From assembly GCA_900315575.1 (NCBI GenBank), contig OMZR01000009.1, positions 1 to 34,685 of the forward strand: DNA of 34,685 nt, written 5' to 3'. Numbering within the stretch: position 1 is the stretch's first letter; every line of letters begins with the position of its first letter. The translations under genes were made by a program, and so were the position numbers. The notes under the pieces are model-generated. The model had not been told where the DNA came from, did not search any database, and saw only the letters and a list, made by a program, of their open reading frames with translations. Positions 1-7,153 of this stretch are shown here, piece after piece. The DNA is from an uncultured Veillonellaceae bacterium (GTDB lineage: Bacteria; Bacillota; Negativicutes; Selenomonadales; Selenomonadaceae).

Positions 1-109
1 AGGCAAGGTGCCTTTGTGTTGTCAAGAAAACAATCTATCGACCAATGGAGCCGTATGGTACGCGATTCCAGCCGCTATTGGCGGGTGGGAAAGTTGAGTA
101 ACTTATACA

Positions 110-325
110 CAGCCCCATTCTAGAGGGGGGACAGGCGCGGCAGCGCCAGGGGGGAGTCCCCTGCACGGCCTGGCAATCTGTACGACGTATCGGCTCGCGG
201 GTGCGCGCACGAAAGCGGTGTTGTTTTTCGATATCGCACCCGCGGAAGAAACCAATGTACAATCTCCTTTGCCGTGCAGGGGACTCCCCCCGCCCTTCGG
301 GCCCTCCCCCCTCTAGAAGGGGGCT
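110..325. repeat. Family B inverted doublet (REPIN-like), copy 1
   Basis: Fills the gene-free stretch before the alcohol dehydrogenase gene. The left arm (113-176) has a CTAGAGGGGGG block, a GGCGC/GCGCC hairpin and a GGGGGGAGTCCCCTGCACGG block. The right arm (270-325) carries the same blocks on the other strand. The centre holds a perfect 10-bp inverted repeat (196-205 with 235-244, CGCGGGTGCG) and a TGTAC/GTACA pair, so the whole unit can fold as one long palindrome. Related arms occur at 3764, 4747, 6915-7139, 8403, 17564 and 22665-22858. No transposase gene is present in the window. Confidence 0.8.
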
Positions 326-382
326 TTCTCTAAGCAACACTCCGTTTCTCTCAATACAAATTACGGAAAGGAAGTCTCCCCC

Positions 383-1528
383 ATGAATGCATTCACCTTC
401 TCCGTCCCCCAGGACGTCATTGTCGGCTCCGGCTCGGCCGAAAAGTTCGGCGAGGCCGCGAAGAAGCTCGGCGGCACGCATGCGCTGATCATCTCGGGCC
501 CGCATCTCACGAAGATGGGACACGTCAAACACTGCGCCGACCTGCTCGCCGCCGCCGGTATCGCGTCTGACGCCTTCACGGAAACGGAGGGCAATCCGTC
601 GACGGAGACCGTCGCGAAAGCGGCCGAAATGTACAAGTCCTGCGGCGCGGACTTCCTCGTCGCGTTCGGTGGCGGATCGCCGATGGACGTCGCGAAAGCC
701 GTCGCCGTCGTCGCGAAATTCGGCGGCAAGATCACGGACTACGAAGGCGCCGGGACGGTGCCGGGCGAGCCCGTACCTCTGATTGCCCTGCCGACGACGG
801 CCGGCACGGGCTCCGAGGTCACGGCCGCCGCCGTCATCACCGATCATTCGCGCAACTACAAGCTCACCGTCTTTGACGCGAAGCTGATTCCGAAAGCCGC
901 GATCCTCGACCCTGACTTCCTGACGACGGCGCCGGCCGGCATCGCGGCGGCCTGCGGCATCGACGCGATGGTGCATGCCATTGAGGCATATATTTCCCGT
1001 GCCGCCTCGCCGTTCTCCGATGCGATGGCCGAAAAGGCGCTCGAACTCATCGGCAAGAACCTGCGCCGCTACGTCGCGAACCGCACGGACCTCGAAGCCG
1101 CGAGCGGCATGCTGACAGGCTCTCTTTTCGCAGGCATCGCGTTCTCGTGGGCGCGCCTCGGCGACGTCCACGCCATGAGCCACCCCGTCAGCGCCTACTT
1201 CGACGTCCCGCACGGCGTGGCCAACGCCATTCTGCTGCCGACCGTCATGGAGTTCAACGCGCTCGCCGATGACGGCAAGTACGAGAACATCTACGACTAC
1301 ATCGCACTGAATCCGTCGTCCGAATACTTCGAGCCGCAGGATCTCGTCGAGCTCCTCAAGGAACTCAACGAAAGCCTCGGCATCCCGGCCTGCCTCGCCG
1401 ACGTCGGCGTCAAGGCCGACCATTTCGACGCCATGGCCGACGACGCCATGAAGAGCGGCAACATCGCCGTCAACCCGCGCACGACGACGAAGAAGGACAT
1501 CCTGGCGCTGTACCAGAAAGCGCTGTAA
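383..1528 (+). CDS. Iron-containing alcohol dehydrogenase
   Basis: A 381-residue group III (Fe-dependent) alcohol dehydrogenase, a cytosolic NAD(P)-linked enzyme interconverting an alcohol and an aldehyde or ketone. The nucleotide-binding GGGSPMD stretch is at residues 96-102. The four metal ligands of the family are visible: D194, H198 (CGIDAMVHAIEAY), H263 and H277 (in DVHAMSHP and DVPHGVAN). Length is normal for the family. The start follows a strong GGAAAGGAAG ribosome site. It is a single-gene unit ending at a clean terminator. Substrate cannot be read from sequence; butanol dehydrogenase-like and lactaldehyde reductase-like members look alike. Confidence 0.93.
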   Translation: MNAFTFSVPQDVIVGSGSAEKFGEAAKKLGGTHALIISGPHLTKMGHVKHCADLLAAAGIASDAFTETEGNPSTETVAKAAEMYKSCGADFLVAFGGGSPMDVAKAVAVVAKFGGKITDYEGAGTVPGEPVPLIALPTTAGTGSEVTAAAVITDHSRNYKLTVFDAKLIPKAAILDPDFLTTAPAGIAAACGIDAMVHAIEAYISRAASPFSDAMAEKALELIGKNLRRYVANRTDLEAASGMLTGSLFAGIAFSWARLGDVHAMSHPVSAYFDVPHGVANAILLPTVMEFNALADDGKYENIYDYIALNPSSEYFEPQDLVELLKELNESLGIPACLADVGVKADHFDAMADDAMKSGNIAVNPRTTTKKDILALYQKAL

Positions 1529-1535
1529 AATCACA

Positions 1536-1582
1536 GAAAAGACCGGCATCTCAAAAATGATGAGATGCCGGTCTTTTCTGTT
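1536..1582 (+). terminator. Rho-independent terminator of the alcohol dehydrogenase gene
   Basis: Perfect 18-bp inverted repeat (1536-1553 with 1561-1578, core GACCGGCATCTCA) with a 7-nt loop. T-rich ends on both strands make it potentially bidirectional. Confidence 0.92.
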
Positions 1583-1615
1583 TGAGCCAGCGGGCTTTCC
1601 TTCACCACTAAAATA

Positions 1616-1624
1616 TGCTAGAAT
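1616..1624 (+). promoter_or_regulatory. Extended -10 promoter of the small hydrophobic peptide
   Basis: TGCTAGAAT is an extended -10 element about 60 nt before the peptide start. No good -35 box is visible, which is normal for extended -10 promoters. Confidence 0.5.
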
Positions 1625-1683
1625 ATTTCTTGTAGCACCGTTTGGCGGTTAATACGTGCCCTCAGAAATGAGGTGCGATGCCC

Positions 1684-1746
1684 ATGGAACAGCTTGTTTT
1701 GGCTCTTTTGCTGATCTGGCTCATTCTGCTGGAAACAAAACGTTGA
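1684..1746 (+). CDS. Small hydrophobic peptide, putative type I (holin-like) toxin
   Basis: A 20-residue peptide, MEQLVLALLLIWLILLETKR: one predicted membrane helix (residues 3-16) with a short charged tail. AGGTG at 1671-1675 is 8 nt from this ATG; an ATG two codons earlier (1678) is too close to it. Size, hydrophobicity and the surrounding layout resemble small Firmicutes holin-like/TxpA-type toxins that depolarise the membrane when not silenced by an antisense RNA. A hairpin starts right behind the stop codon, and a strong opposing promoter lies about 100 bp downstream. Family membership is inference from architecture; the peptide is too short for a firm call. Confidence 0.6.
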   Translation: MEQLVLALLLIWLILLETKR

Positions 1747-1832
1747 TCCGCTCCTAGCTACCAACTTTGTAGCGGGTCATTCATTGATTGGATAACTTCT
1801 ACGAGGGCGGCCGCTAGGCGGTGCTCTCTTTC
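1733..1832 (-). ncRNA. Putative antisense antitoxin RNA
   Basis: Predicted transcript of about 100 nt from the minus-strand promoter at 1838-1866, running into the 3' half of the toxin mRNA. Its proposed end is a hairpin formed by 1771-1778 and 1745-1752 (8 bp with one G-U), followed on this strand by a T-rich AACGTTTTGTTT stretch. Overlap at the mRNA 3' ends is the layout known from txpA/RatA and bsrG/SR4. Confidence 0.55.
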
Positions 1833-1838
1833 TTTATA
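1803..1838 (+). terminator. Terminator of the toxin transcript
   Basis: GAGGGC (1803-1808) pairs with GCTCTC (1823-1828), followed by TTTCTTTATATT. It sits just inside the predicted start of the antisense RNA, so the two RNAs would overlap over their 3' regions. Confidence 0.6.
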
Positions 1839-1866
1839 TTATACAGGCTTTCCGCCCAAACCGCAA
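1838..1866 (-). promoter_or_regulatory. Sigma-A type promoter for the antisense RNA
   Basis: On the minus strand TTGCGG (1861-1866), a 17-nt spacer and TATAAT (1838-1843). It lies directly behind the phosphohexomutase stop codon and points into the toxin gene, where there is no other minus-strand gene to serve. Confidence 0.75.
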
Positions 1867-1871
1867 GCTTT

Positions 1872-3377
1872 TCAGCGCAGCACGCCCGTATCGAGCGACG
1901 CGAAGCCGTCCAGCAGTTCGCGGACTTTCGCGGTGATTTCGGCGACGCCGCCTTTCTTGCTGCTCTCGACGTTGAGCGGCATCTGCGGGTCGTGGAGCGA
2001 GAGGCGCAGCAGCGCCCAGCCGTGCGGGAACACGAGGCGGACGCCTTCATAGTTCGGCTTCGCGAGCTTGATCTTCTGCGCCTCGGCACGCTGCTCAAGC
2101 GTCTTGAGGACGCCGTTGCCGTAGGCCTTGAAATCGTCCTCACCCTTGATGGCCATGCGGTATTCCTTGCTTTCGAGCGGCTCGCCGAGCTTCGCGATGA
2201 GACTCGCGAGCTTCTTGCCCTGTTGTTTCGCCTTCGCGGCGGCGACGAGCAGGCGCACGGCGAGATACGCGCCGTCGTCGAGGTAGTAGTTTTCGGAAAG
2301 CGCGCCATGGCCGCTCGTCTCGATCGCGAGCGGCGAGACCGTGCCCGCTTTGTTGAGGCGGATGCACTCGTCGATGACGTTCTTGTAGCCGCGCATGTAG
2401 CGGTGGTGCTTGAGGCCGAGATCCTGCGTCAGGAACTCCGTGAGCTCGTCGCTCGTGACGGAGTCCGTGACGATCGTGCTCTGCGGGTACTCGGGTGCGA
2501 GGATGGCGGCCATCATGCCAATGAGCGCGTTGCGGCTGACCTCGCGGCCATTGCCGAGCACGGCGCTCATGCGGTCGACGTCGGTGTCAAAGATGAAACC
2601 GAGGTCGGCGTGGCTGTCGAGCACGGCTTTCTGGATGGATGCCATGGCCTGCTTGTTCTCCGGGTTCGGGATGTGGTTCGGGAAATGGCCGTCCGGCTCG
2701 AGGTAGACGCTGCCCGACGTGTCGGCGCCGAGGCGGCCGAGAATCTGCGTCGCGAAGAAGCCGCCCGCGCCATTGCCGGCATCGACGACGACATGCATGC
2801 CCTTGAGCGGCGTGTTCTCCTCGCCGAGCGCCTTGCGGATCTTCTTGCGCAGGTAATGGCAGTAGCGGTCCATGAGGTCATATTTCTGGACGCGCGCGAG
2901 GTCGCCCGTGACCTCCGGCGTGCGGCAGGCATTCTTGAGGATTGTCAGGATGTCCTCATGCTCGACGCCGCCGTCCTTCGTGAAGAACTTGAGGCCATTG
3001 CGGTTGAACGGCAGGTGGCTCGCCGTGATCATGATGGAGCCGTCCATCTGCGTCTCCTTGAGCACGATGGACATGAACATCGCGGGCGTCGAGGCGAGGC
3101 CGCAGTCGACGGTCACGCAGCCCGCCGCTGTCAGAGCTTCGAGCACAGCCTTCTTCAGCGTTGGCGCCGAGATGCGCGTGTCGTGGCCGACGGCGATGCG
3201 CAGCTCCTTCTTCGCCTTGCCCGTGCGCTCGGCGAGGAAATCGATGAAGCCCGAAGCAATGCGGTTTGCGGCTTCGGCCGTGAGGTTCACGGGCTCGCCG
3301 TCGACACCCTCGACCGCCACGCCGCGCACATCGCTGCCATTCGCGAGCTTCATCATCTGTTTTTCGGAAGTAATCAT
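1872..3377 (-). CDS. Phosphoglucomutase/phosphomannomutase family protein
   Basis: A 501-residue alpha-D-phosphohexomutase, which moves the phosphate of hexose phosphates between C1 and C6 and so feeds sugar-nucleotide synthesis for lipopolysaccharide and exopolysaccharide. The phosphoserine loop TASHLP carries S120 and H121; the metal loop DTDVDR gives D264, D266 and D268; the sugar-binding ETSGH loop is at 353-357. The length fits the larger bacterial PGM/PMM forms. The start is preceded by AGGGGG, which lies inside a hairpin (separate entry). The SIS isomerase upstream on the same strand suggests a shared sugar-phosphate role. Glucose versus mannose specificity cannot be decided. Confidence 0.9.
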   Translation of the reverse strand: MITSEKQMMKLANGSDVRGVAVEGVDGEPVNLTAEAANRIASGFIDFLAERTGKAKKELRIAVGHDTRISAPTLKKAVLEALTAAGCVTVDCGLASTPAMFMSIVLKETQMDGSIMITASHLPFNRNGLKFFTKDGGVEHEDILTILKNACRTPEVTGDLARVQKYDLMDRYCHYLRKKIRKALGEENTPLKGMHVVVDAGNGAGGFFATQILGRLGADTSGSVYLEPDGHFPNHIPNPENKQAMASIQKAVLDSHADLGFIFDTDVDRMSAVLGNGREVSRNALIGMMAAILAPEYPQSTIVTDSVTSDELTEFLTQDLGLKHHRYMRGYKNVIDECIRLNKAGTVSPLAIETSGHGALSENYYLDDGAYLAVRLLVAAAKAKQQGKKLASLIAKLGEPLESKEYRMAIKGEDDFKAYGNGVLKTLEQRAEAQKIKLAKPNYEGVRLVFPHGWALLRLSLHDPQMPLNVESSKKGGVAEITAKVRELLDGFASLDTGVLR

Positions 3378-3383
3378 AAAAAT

Positions 3384-3438
3384 AGCCCCCTGTTCCAGTT
3401 TGTGTCTAAGATACTATTCTGGAACGAGGGGGCTTTTT
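3384..3438 (-). promoter_or_regulatory. Leader hairpin that covers the mutase ribosome site
   Basis: Arms 3420-3434 and 3384-3397 form about 14 bp with a single bulge. On the minus strand the second arm ends in AGGGGGCT, the likely ribosome site, then TATTTTT running into the ATG at 3377. It could act as a terminator/attenuator or block initiation. A terminator for plus-strand transcription is possible too, since TTTTT follows on that strand, but no plus-strand gene lies upstream. Confidence 0.55.
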
Positions 3439-3454
3439 CCTGCTTGAAAAAGTT

Positions 3455-3585
3455 TGTTTTGTGGTCGCGAAGATTGGTTCGTGCGCGGGGCGGAAAAGGG
3501 GATGCAACGGAATCCACGGACGATTCCTTAACGGATTCCTTATGCATCCCCTTTTCCGCCCGAAGGAAGGTATGGCATCGCGGAG
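3455..3585. repeat. Family A long-stem element, copy 1
   Basis: A perfect 19-bp stem (3488-3506 with 3543-3561) encloses a second 7-bp stem (GGAATCC 3509-3515 with GGATTCC 3533-3539). The loop reads ACGGACGATTCCTTAAC. It is flanked by GTGGTCGCGAAG on the left and CCCGAAGG...ATCGCGGAGA on the right; these parts recur in the other copies while the stem sequence does not. Confidence 0.8.
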
Positions 3586-3589
3586 AAAA

Positions 3590-3732
3590 TAGCCCGCGAA
3601 GGTTCTTTCGTGGCCGCTGGCGGCAGGGCGCTCCCAAACGGAACCCGGACCATTCCCGTTGGTCATTCAAACGGGTTTCTTATTGGGAACTCCCTGCCGC
3701 CCGAAGAAAACATTGCGGTCGCGGAGACGATT
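3590..3732. repeat. Family A long-stem element, copy 2
   Basis: A 19-bp stem with two mismatches (3619-3637 with 3683-3701) of different sequence from copy 1, an inner GAACCC/GGGTTT stem (3641-3646 with 3673-3678) and a longer loop that keeps GGACCATTCC. The right flank CCCGAAGAA and GGTCGCGGAGA match copies 1 and 3. It lies head-to-tail behind copy 1 in the space between the mutase and isomerase genes. Confidence 0.75.
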
Positions 3733-3763
3733 TCATCCATTGCCAGCCGTCACTCATACAGGA

Positions 3764-3860
3764 GGCCCCTTCCCAGAGGGGGCTGTCAGCCGAATGGCTG
3801 ACTGGGGGAGTCCCCTGCACGACAAAGCTTGTCTGTACAGCCAGACTTCCGCGGGTGCGA
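3764..3860. repeat. Family B single arm
   Basis: A CCCCTTCCCAGAGGGG hairpin, a CAGCCGAATGGCTG hairpin, then GGGGGAGTCCCCTGCACG, TGTCTGTAC and CTTCCGCGGGTGCGA. These are the same blocks as the left half of the doublet at 110-325, ending next to the isomerase stop codon at 3868. The inverted partner arm is absent. Confidence 0.75.
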
Positions 3861-3867
3861 CAACGAA

Positions 3868-4521
3868 TCACTCCCCGAAGAACTCTTCTTCCGCTGCAAT
3901 GCAGAGCATATGGTACACAGGCAAATGCAGTTCCTGGATTTTGTACGTCTCATCCTCGGGCACGCGGATTGTGATGCCTGCAAGGTGCTTTTCTGCGATC
4001 TTGCCGCCGGACTTGCCCGTCAGCGCGATGGTCTTGAGGCCTTTGGCGCGCGCCATGTCGAGGGCGTAGATGACATTCGTGGAGTTGCCGGACGTCGAGA
4101 TGGCGAGGAGGGTGTCTTCGGGGTTGCCCATGCCGAGGATCTGCTGTGCAAAGACGAGGTCGGGTGCCTGGTCGTTGGCGAAGGCCGTGCCGAGCGAAAT
4201 CTGGTTGACGAGGGAGAGCGCGGGCAGCGCGCCCTGGAGGTTCTTCATGAAGTAGTCGGCACTCTCGGGGCAGGCAGCTTCGAATTTCGCCTTCATGTCA
4301 TCGCCGAGCTTGCGCGGCTTCAGAAAACCTTTCATGAGCTCGCCGACAACATGCTCGGAGTCCGAAGCGCTGCCGCCATTGCCGCAAATGATGAGCTTGC
4401 CGCCCGCGCGGTACGTCGCGAGCAGCGCCTCGACGGCCGCCGTGAGATCGGGCTCGCAGACGGAGAGGGCGGGGTAGCGCGTGAGGAGGGTGGAGATGGA
4501 GGCTTTTGTGGAAGGTTTCAT
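3868..4521 (-). CDS. gmhA: SIS-domain sugar isomerase, GmhA (phosphoheptose isomerase)-like
   Basis: A 217-residue cytosolic protein with one SIS fold. The phosphosugar-binding CGNGGSASDSEHVVGEL block is at residues 46-62, with H57 and E61 placed like the metal ligands of GmhA. The second loop ISTSGNSTN is at 141-149, and a C-terminal HLPVYHMLC helix follows. GmhA turns sedoheptulose 7-phosphate into D-glycero-D-manno-heptose 7-phosphate for the LPS core, which suits a diderm with a mutase gene next to it. It is about 25 residues longer than E. coli GmhA, partly through an insert near residues 70-100, so another phosphosugar SIS protein is possible. AAAGGA precedes the start. Confidence 0.78.
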   Translation of the reverse strand: MKPSTKASISTLLTRYPALSVCEPDLTAAVEALLATYRAGGKLIICGNGGSASDSEHVVGELMKGFLKPRKLGDDMKAKFEAACPESADYFMKNLQGALPALSLVNQISLGTAFANDQAPDLVFAQQILGMGNPEDTLLAISTSGNSTNVIYALDMARAKGLKTIALTGKSGGKIAEKHLAGITIRVPEDETYKIQELHLPVYHMLCIAAEEEFFGE

Positions 4522-4544
4522 AAAGGCGGGGTCCTTTCTTGGTC

Positions 4545-4690
4545 AAAGTTTTGTTCGTGGTCGCGAAGAGTTGTTCGTGCGCGGGGCTGGGACGGGGAGG
4601 CATCCGCAACCCACGGACGATTCCTTAACGGGTTTCGGATACCTCCCCGCCCCAGCCCGAAGAATATGATGTCATCGCGAAGAGGGGTTT
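4545..4690. repeat. Family A long-stem element, copy 3
   Basis: A 23-bp stem with two mismatches (4584-4606 with 4636-4658), unrelated in sequence to the stems of copies 1 and 2. The inner AACCC/GGGTT stem and the loop ACGGACGATTCCTTAAC match copy 1. The left flank GTGGTCGCGAAGA..TTGTTCGTGCGCGGGG and the right flank CCCGAAGAA..ATCGCGAAGAG are shared. Confidence 0.8.
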
Positions 4691-4746
4691 CATGGTCACA
4701 AAGAAAGTAACATCTATTGTTTATTGTTGAGAAAAGCTTATACAGC

Positions 4747-4800
4747 AGCCCCCTTCATTGAGGGGGGACGGGCCGCGTAAGCGGCGGGGGGAGTAGTTAG
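4747..4800. repeat. Family B single arm
   Basis: CCCCCTTCATTGAGGGGGG hairpin, GGCCGCGTAAGCGGC hairpin, then GGGGGGAGTAG. This is a single arm next to family A copy 3; the last block has diverged from GGGGGAGTCCCC. Confidence 0.7.
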
Positions 4801-4859
4801 GTGCTGGAGACAAGCAAATGTGCAGAACGTTGCTAAAGGACTTTTGCAACATTTCACAC

Positions 4860-5585
4860 TTACATATTCCGATACTTGTCCGCGATGCTCCGTGCGTCGC
4901 TGCCATTGATATTGCCGCCCGCCGCGTGTTCGTGCGTGCTGTGGCTTTCGCTCGGCTGGATGTCGATGATGTCAGGGCGACGGGGCTGCTGGGCCTGGGT
5001 GTGCAGCGGCTCTTGCCAGCGCTGCTGGTAGCTGTCGCGGCTGCTGCGGCTTCCGCCGAGGAAGCGGCGCAGGAGGGCGCGGATGACCATGAAGGCAACG
5101 GCGAAGAGCAGGATGTTCATGAGGAGGCCGAGCATGTCGCTCATCATGCCGGTGCCAAAGCCGAAGAGATGGCTGAGCATGGAGCCGAGGAACATGCCGC
5201 CTGCGAGCAGGCCGACGCCGCGCATGATGGAGCCGAGTCGGCTGCCGCTCTGCGTGTTCGTCGCAGCGTTCGTGCCGGCTTTGGCATTCGTGCCTGCATT
5301 CGCGCCAGGCGCGGTCTTTTCGAGGTCTTTCGCGCTCTTCGACGGCGCGTAGCTGCCGCCGTTTCCGGAGACGGATTTGTGCGTGTCAGGGCTCGTGGCC
5401 TTTGGCGCCGAGGGCGCAGCTTTCGGTGCGGACGGCGCGATGCGGACGCCGCCTTTTGCCGCATAAGCGATCTGCGGGCCATGGAGGCCGAGACTCGGGG
5501 CGATCTGGCTGTCGATGCCCGTCGCCGGGGCGAGGGCGAAAACCGTGCCCGCGAGGACGGCCGCGAGGAATTTCTTTGGTTTCAT
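4860..5585 (-). CDS. Unrecognised exported membrane protein
   Basis: 241 residues, function unknown. An N-terminal signal-like segment (residues 1-42, ending QIAYAA) is followed by an Ala/Pro/Ser/Lys/Thr-rich low-complexity linker (about 45-110). Two hydrophobic stretches come next (about 117-135 and 137-160, with GGMFLGSMLSHLFGFG and LLMNILLFAVAFMVIRALL), then an Arg-rich RALLRRFLGG and a polar Gln/His-rich tail. Bacterial Tim44-domain proteins have a similar Gly-rich membrane front end, but the Tim44 domain itself is missing. GGAG lies 7 nt before the start. It is 11 bp behind a small gene and probably cotranscribed with it. Confidence 0.75.
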   Translation of the reverse strand: MKPKKFLAAVLAGTVFALAPATGIDSQIAPSLGLHGPQIAYAAKGGVRIAPSAPKAAPSAPKATSPDTHKSVSGNGGSYAPSKSAKDLEKTAPGANAGTNAKAGTNAATNTQSGSRLGSIMRGVGLLAGGMFLGSMLSHLFGFGTGMMSDMLGLLMNILLFAVAFMVIRALLRRFLGGSRSSRDSYQQRWQEPLHTQAQQPRRPDIIDIQPSESHSTHEHAAGGNINGSDARSIADKYRNM

Positions 5586-5596
5586 AGGCTTGCTCC

Positions 5597-5875
5597 TTAT
5601 GATTCCTTGTACGATTTGATGTCTTCGGGAAATGCGTAGATTTCTCCGACCGTGTCGCGCGTGCCCGCGAGGTACTGGTCGATGTCGTCGACGTCGATAT
5701 AGAGCTTGCAGTCGATGTCGAGATAGCCCTGCTCCGTCGCGTTCGAGACATCGCGGATGGCGATGAGCTGCTCGCGGAGCTTCAGGAGCTCCGAGCGCGT
5801 CGCGTGGAGGTCGAGCTTGATGAGGGGCACGCCGTATTCTTTGAGGACTTCGTCCATGGTCATGCGCTGGGACAT
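5597..5875 (-). CDS. Unrecognised 92-residue protein
   Basis: Small soluble protein with alternating acidic and hydrophobic residues (LDIDCKLYIDVDDIDQYL) and no motif I recognise. The chosen start, MSQRMTMDEV, has an AAAGGA box about 11 nt upstream. The reading frame stays open further upstream, but that part overlaps the end of the LysR gene and reads as non-coding. The gene lies 11 bp before the exported membrane protein and likely forms an operon with it. Confidence 0.65.
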   Translation of the reverse strand: MSQRMTMDEVLKEYGVPLIKLDLHATRSELLKLREQLIAIRDVSNATEQGYLDIDCKLYIDVDDIDQYLAGTRDTVGEIYAFPEDIKSYKES

Positions 5876-5930
5876 GGGTTCCACGATCCTTTCGTTTTGT
5901 CGTTCTTGACTTTTTGATGTTTCAATTCTA

Positions 5931-6839
5931 TCAAAGTGTTCTGAGATTTTGCTGAAAATGCAGGCAGTCCGCAGCCTCATGCTCGCAGAATGCGAGAAAC
6001 GCCCGCAGAGCGGGCGTGAGATACTTGTTCTGATGGCAGACAACGCGGAACGTGCGGCGGAACGCGATGCCCGCGACGCGGAATGTCACGAGGCGGCCGT
6101 CCGCGAGATACGACGCAGCGATGCGGCGCGAGAGGGCAGCGAAGCCGAAATCGGCGGCGACGGCCTGAAGGATCGAGGCCGAATTGTTGTAAACGCCGGC
6201 GACTTCGAACGGCAGGCCGGCGGCCTTCATCGCCGAAACGAAGAGGTCGCGCGTGCCGCTGCCCTCCTCGCGCAGAAAGAACGGCGCGCCCGCGATCGCC
6301 TCGCGCGGCACTTCGCCTGACAGTCCGCGCGCAGGGGACGCGAGAAAGACAAGCTCGTCATCGAGAAATGGGCGGGCGGTCAGATATGGCGAAGCGACCT
6401 CGCCCTCGATCAGCGCAACGTCGAGCTCATCGGCGAGCAGGCAGCTCTCGAGCTCGTGCGTGTTCGCGATACGCGAGAAAATCTCCTGCCCCGGGTGCGC
6501 GGCGAGAAATGCCGCAAGCAGCGGCACGAAGACGCTCTCGCCAATAGAGAGCGTCGCGCCGACAGCGATGGGGCTCTCTGCGGCAAAGCCGCGCATGGCC
6601 TCGCCCGCCTGGTGCTCGAGCGCGAGGATGTGCGTCGCGTAGCCGAGGAGCGCCCGGCCCGCGGGCGTCAGGTGCAGCTGACGGCCAAAGCGGTCAAAGA
6701 GCGCCGTGCCATAATGCTCTTCAAGCTCGCGGATGGCCTGGCTGACAGACGGCTGCGAGATATGGAGCGCGGCGGCGGCCGCCGTCATGCCGCCCGCGCG
6801 GCAGACGGACTGGAAGATGCGGAAATGACGAAGGGTCAT
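5931..6839 (-). CDS. LysR-family transcriptional regulator (YeiE/CysB-type context)
   Basis: A 302-residue regulator: N-terminal winged helix (about 1-60, MTLRHFRIFQSVCRAGGMT and SQPSVSQAIRELE) and a type 2 periplasmic-binding-like effector domain (about 88-300, with the FLREEGSGTRDLF loop typical of CysB/YeiE-like members). AAAGGAG stands 8 nt before this start; the longer frame to 7064 runs through a repeat and was rejected. The YeiH-type exporter is the next gene upstream on the same strand, a pairing known from yeiE-yeiH in enterobacteria, where sulfite is the reported signal. Regulation of the exporter is inference, supported by the palindrome at 8368-8383. Confidence 0.9.
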   Translation of the reverse strand: MTLRHFRIFQSVCRAGGMTAAAAALHISQPSVSQAIRELEEHYGTALFDRFGRQLHLTPAGRALLGYATHILALEHQAGEAMRGFAAESPIAVGATLSIGESVFVPLLAAFLAAHPGQEIFSRIANTHELESCLLADELDVALIEGEVASPYLTARPFLDDELVFLASPARGLSGEVPREAIAGAPFFLREEGSGTRDLFVSAMKAAGLPFEVAGVYNNSASILQAVAADFGFAALSRRIAASYLADGRLVTFRVAGIAFRRTFRVVCHQNKYLTPALRAFLAFCEHEAADCLHFQQNLRTL

Positions 6840-6859
6840 GGATGGGGCTCCTTTCATAA

Positions 6860-6893
6860 GGTGAGTTCGTGGTCGCGGAGCAGGCTTGTGCGC
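6860..6893. repeat. Family A remnant (left flank only)
   Basis: TTCGTGGTCGCGGAG and TTGTGCGCG match the left flanks of the family A elements at 3455 and 4545. The stem and right flank are missing, and a family B doublet begins about 20 bp further on. Confidence 0.55.
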
Positions 6894-6914
6894 GAGACGT
6901 CCCGTTCCATCCAG

Positions 6915-7139
6915 CCTCCCTCTTTGAGGGAGGGGGACCGCGAAGCGGTGGTGGGAGTCCCCTGCATGATAAAACAACAAATACGCCAATTCCTTCCGCG
7001 GGTGCGAAGCAGAAAAGAACCGTTTGGGGCTGTGCGCGTACCGACGATGAGATACGACGTGCAAATTGTCAGGTCGTGCAAGCGACTCCCACCTGGCGCT
7101 GCACTTCGTTCCGCGCCTGTCCTCCCTCTAAGAGGGAGG
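6915..7139. repeat. Family B inverted doublet, copy 2
   Basis: Left arm from 6915: CCTCCCTCTTTGAGGGAGG, a CCGCGAAGCGG hairpin, GTGGGAGTCCCCTGCA. Right arm ending 7139: the same order inverted, with the diverged block GACTCCCACC and the hairpin CCTCCCTCTAAGAGGGAGG. The centre carries CTTCCGCGGGTGCGAAG as in the other copies. It fills the space between the LysR gene and the exporter gene. Confidence 0.75.
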
Positions 7140-7153
7140 CAAAGGTTTGAACA

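Noticed and set aside
1..109. Search for a gene or terminator at the left edge
   Set aside because: Only a weak AGGC/GCCT pair is seen; no frame or promoter can be supported.
1821..3974. Long plus-strand frame of 717 codons opposite the phosphohexomutase gene
   Set aside because: It is the antisense shadow of a GC-rich gene with known catalytic motifs and runs on through intergenic repeats; its Arg/Glu/Ala-rich product resembles no protein.
3455..4690. Family A elements as CRISPR repeats or integron attC sites
   Set aside because: Only three copies with irregular spacing, no spacer pattern, no cas or integrase gene, and genes between copies are normal housekeeping genes.
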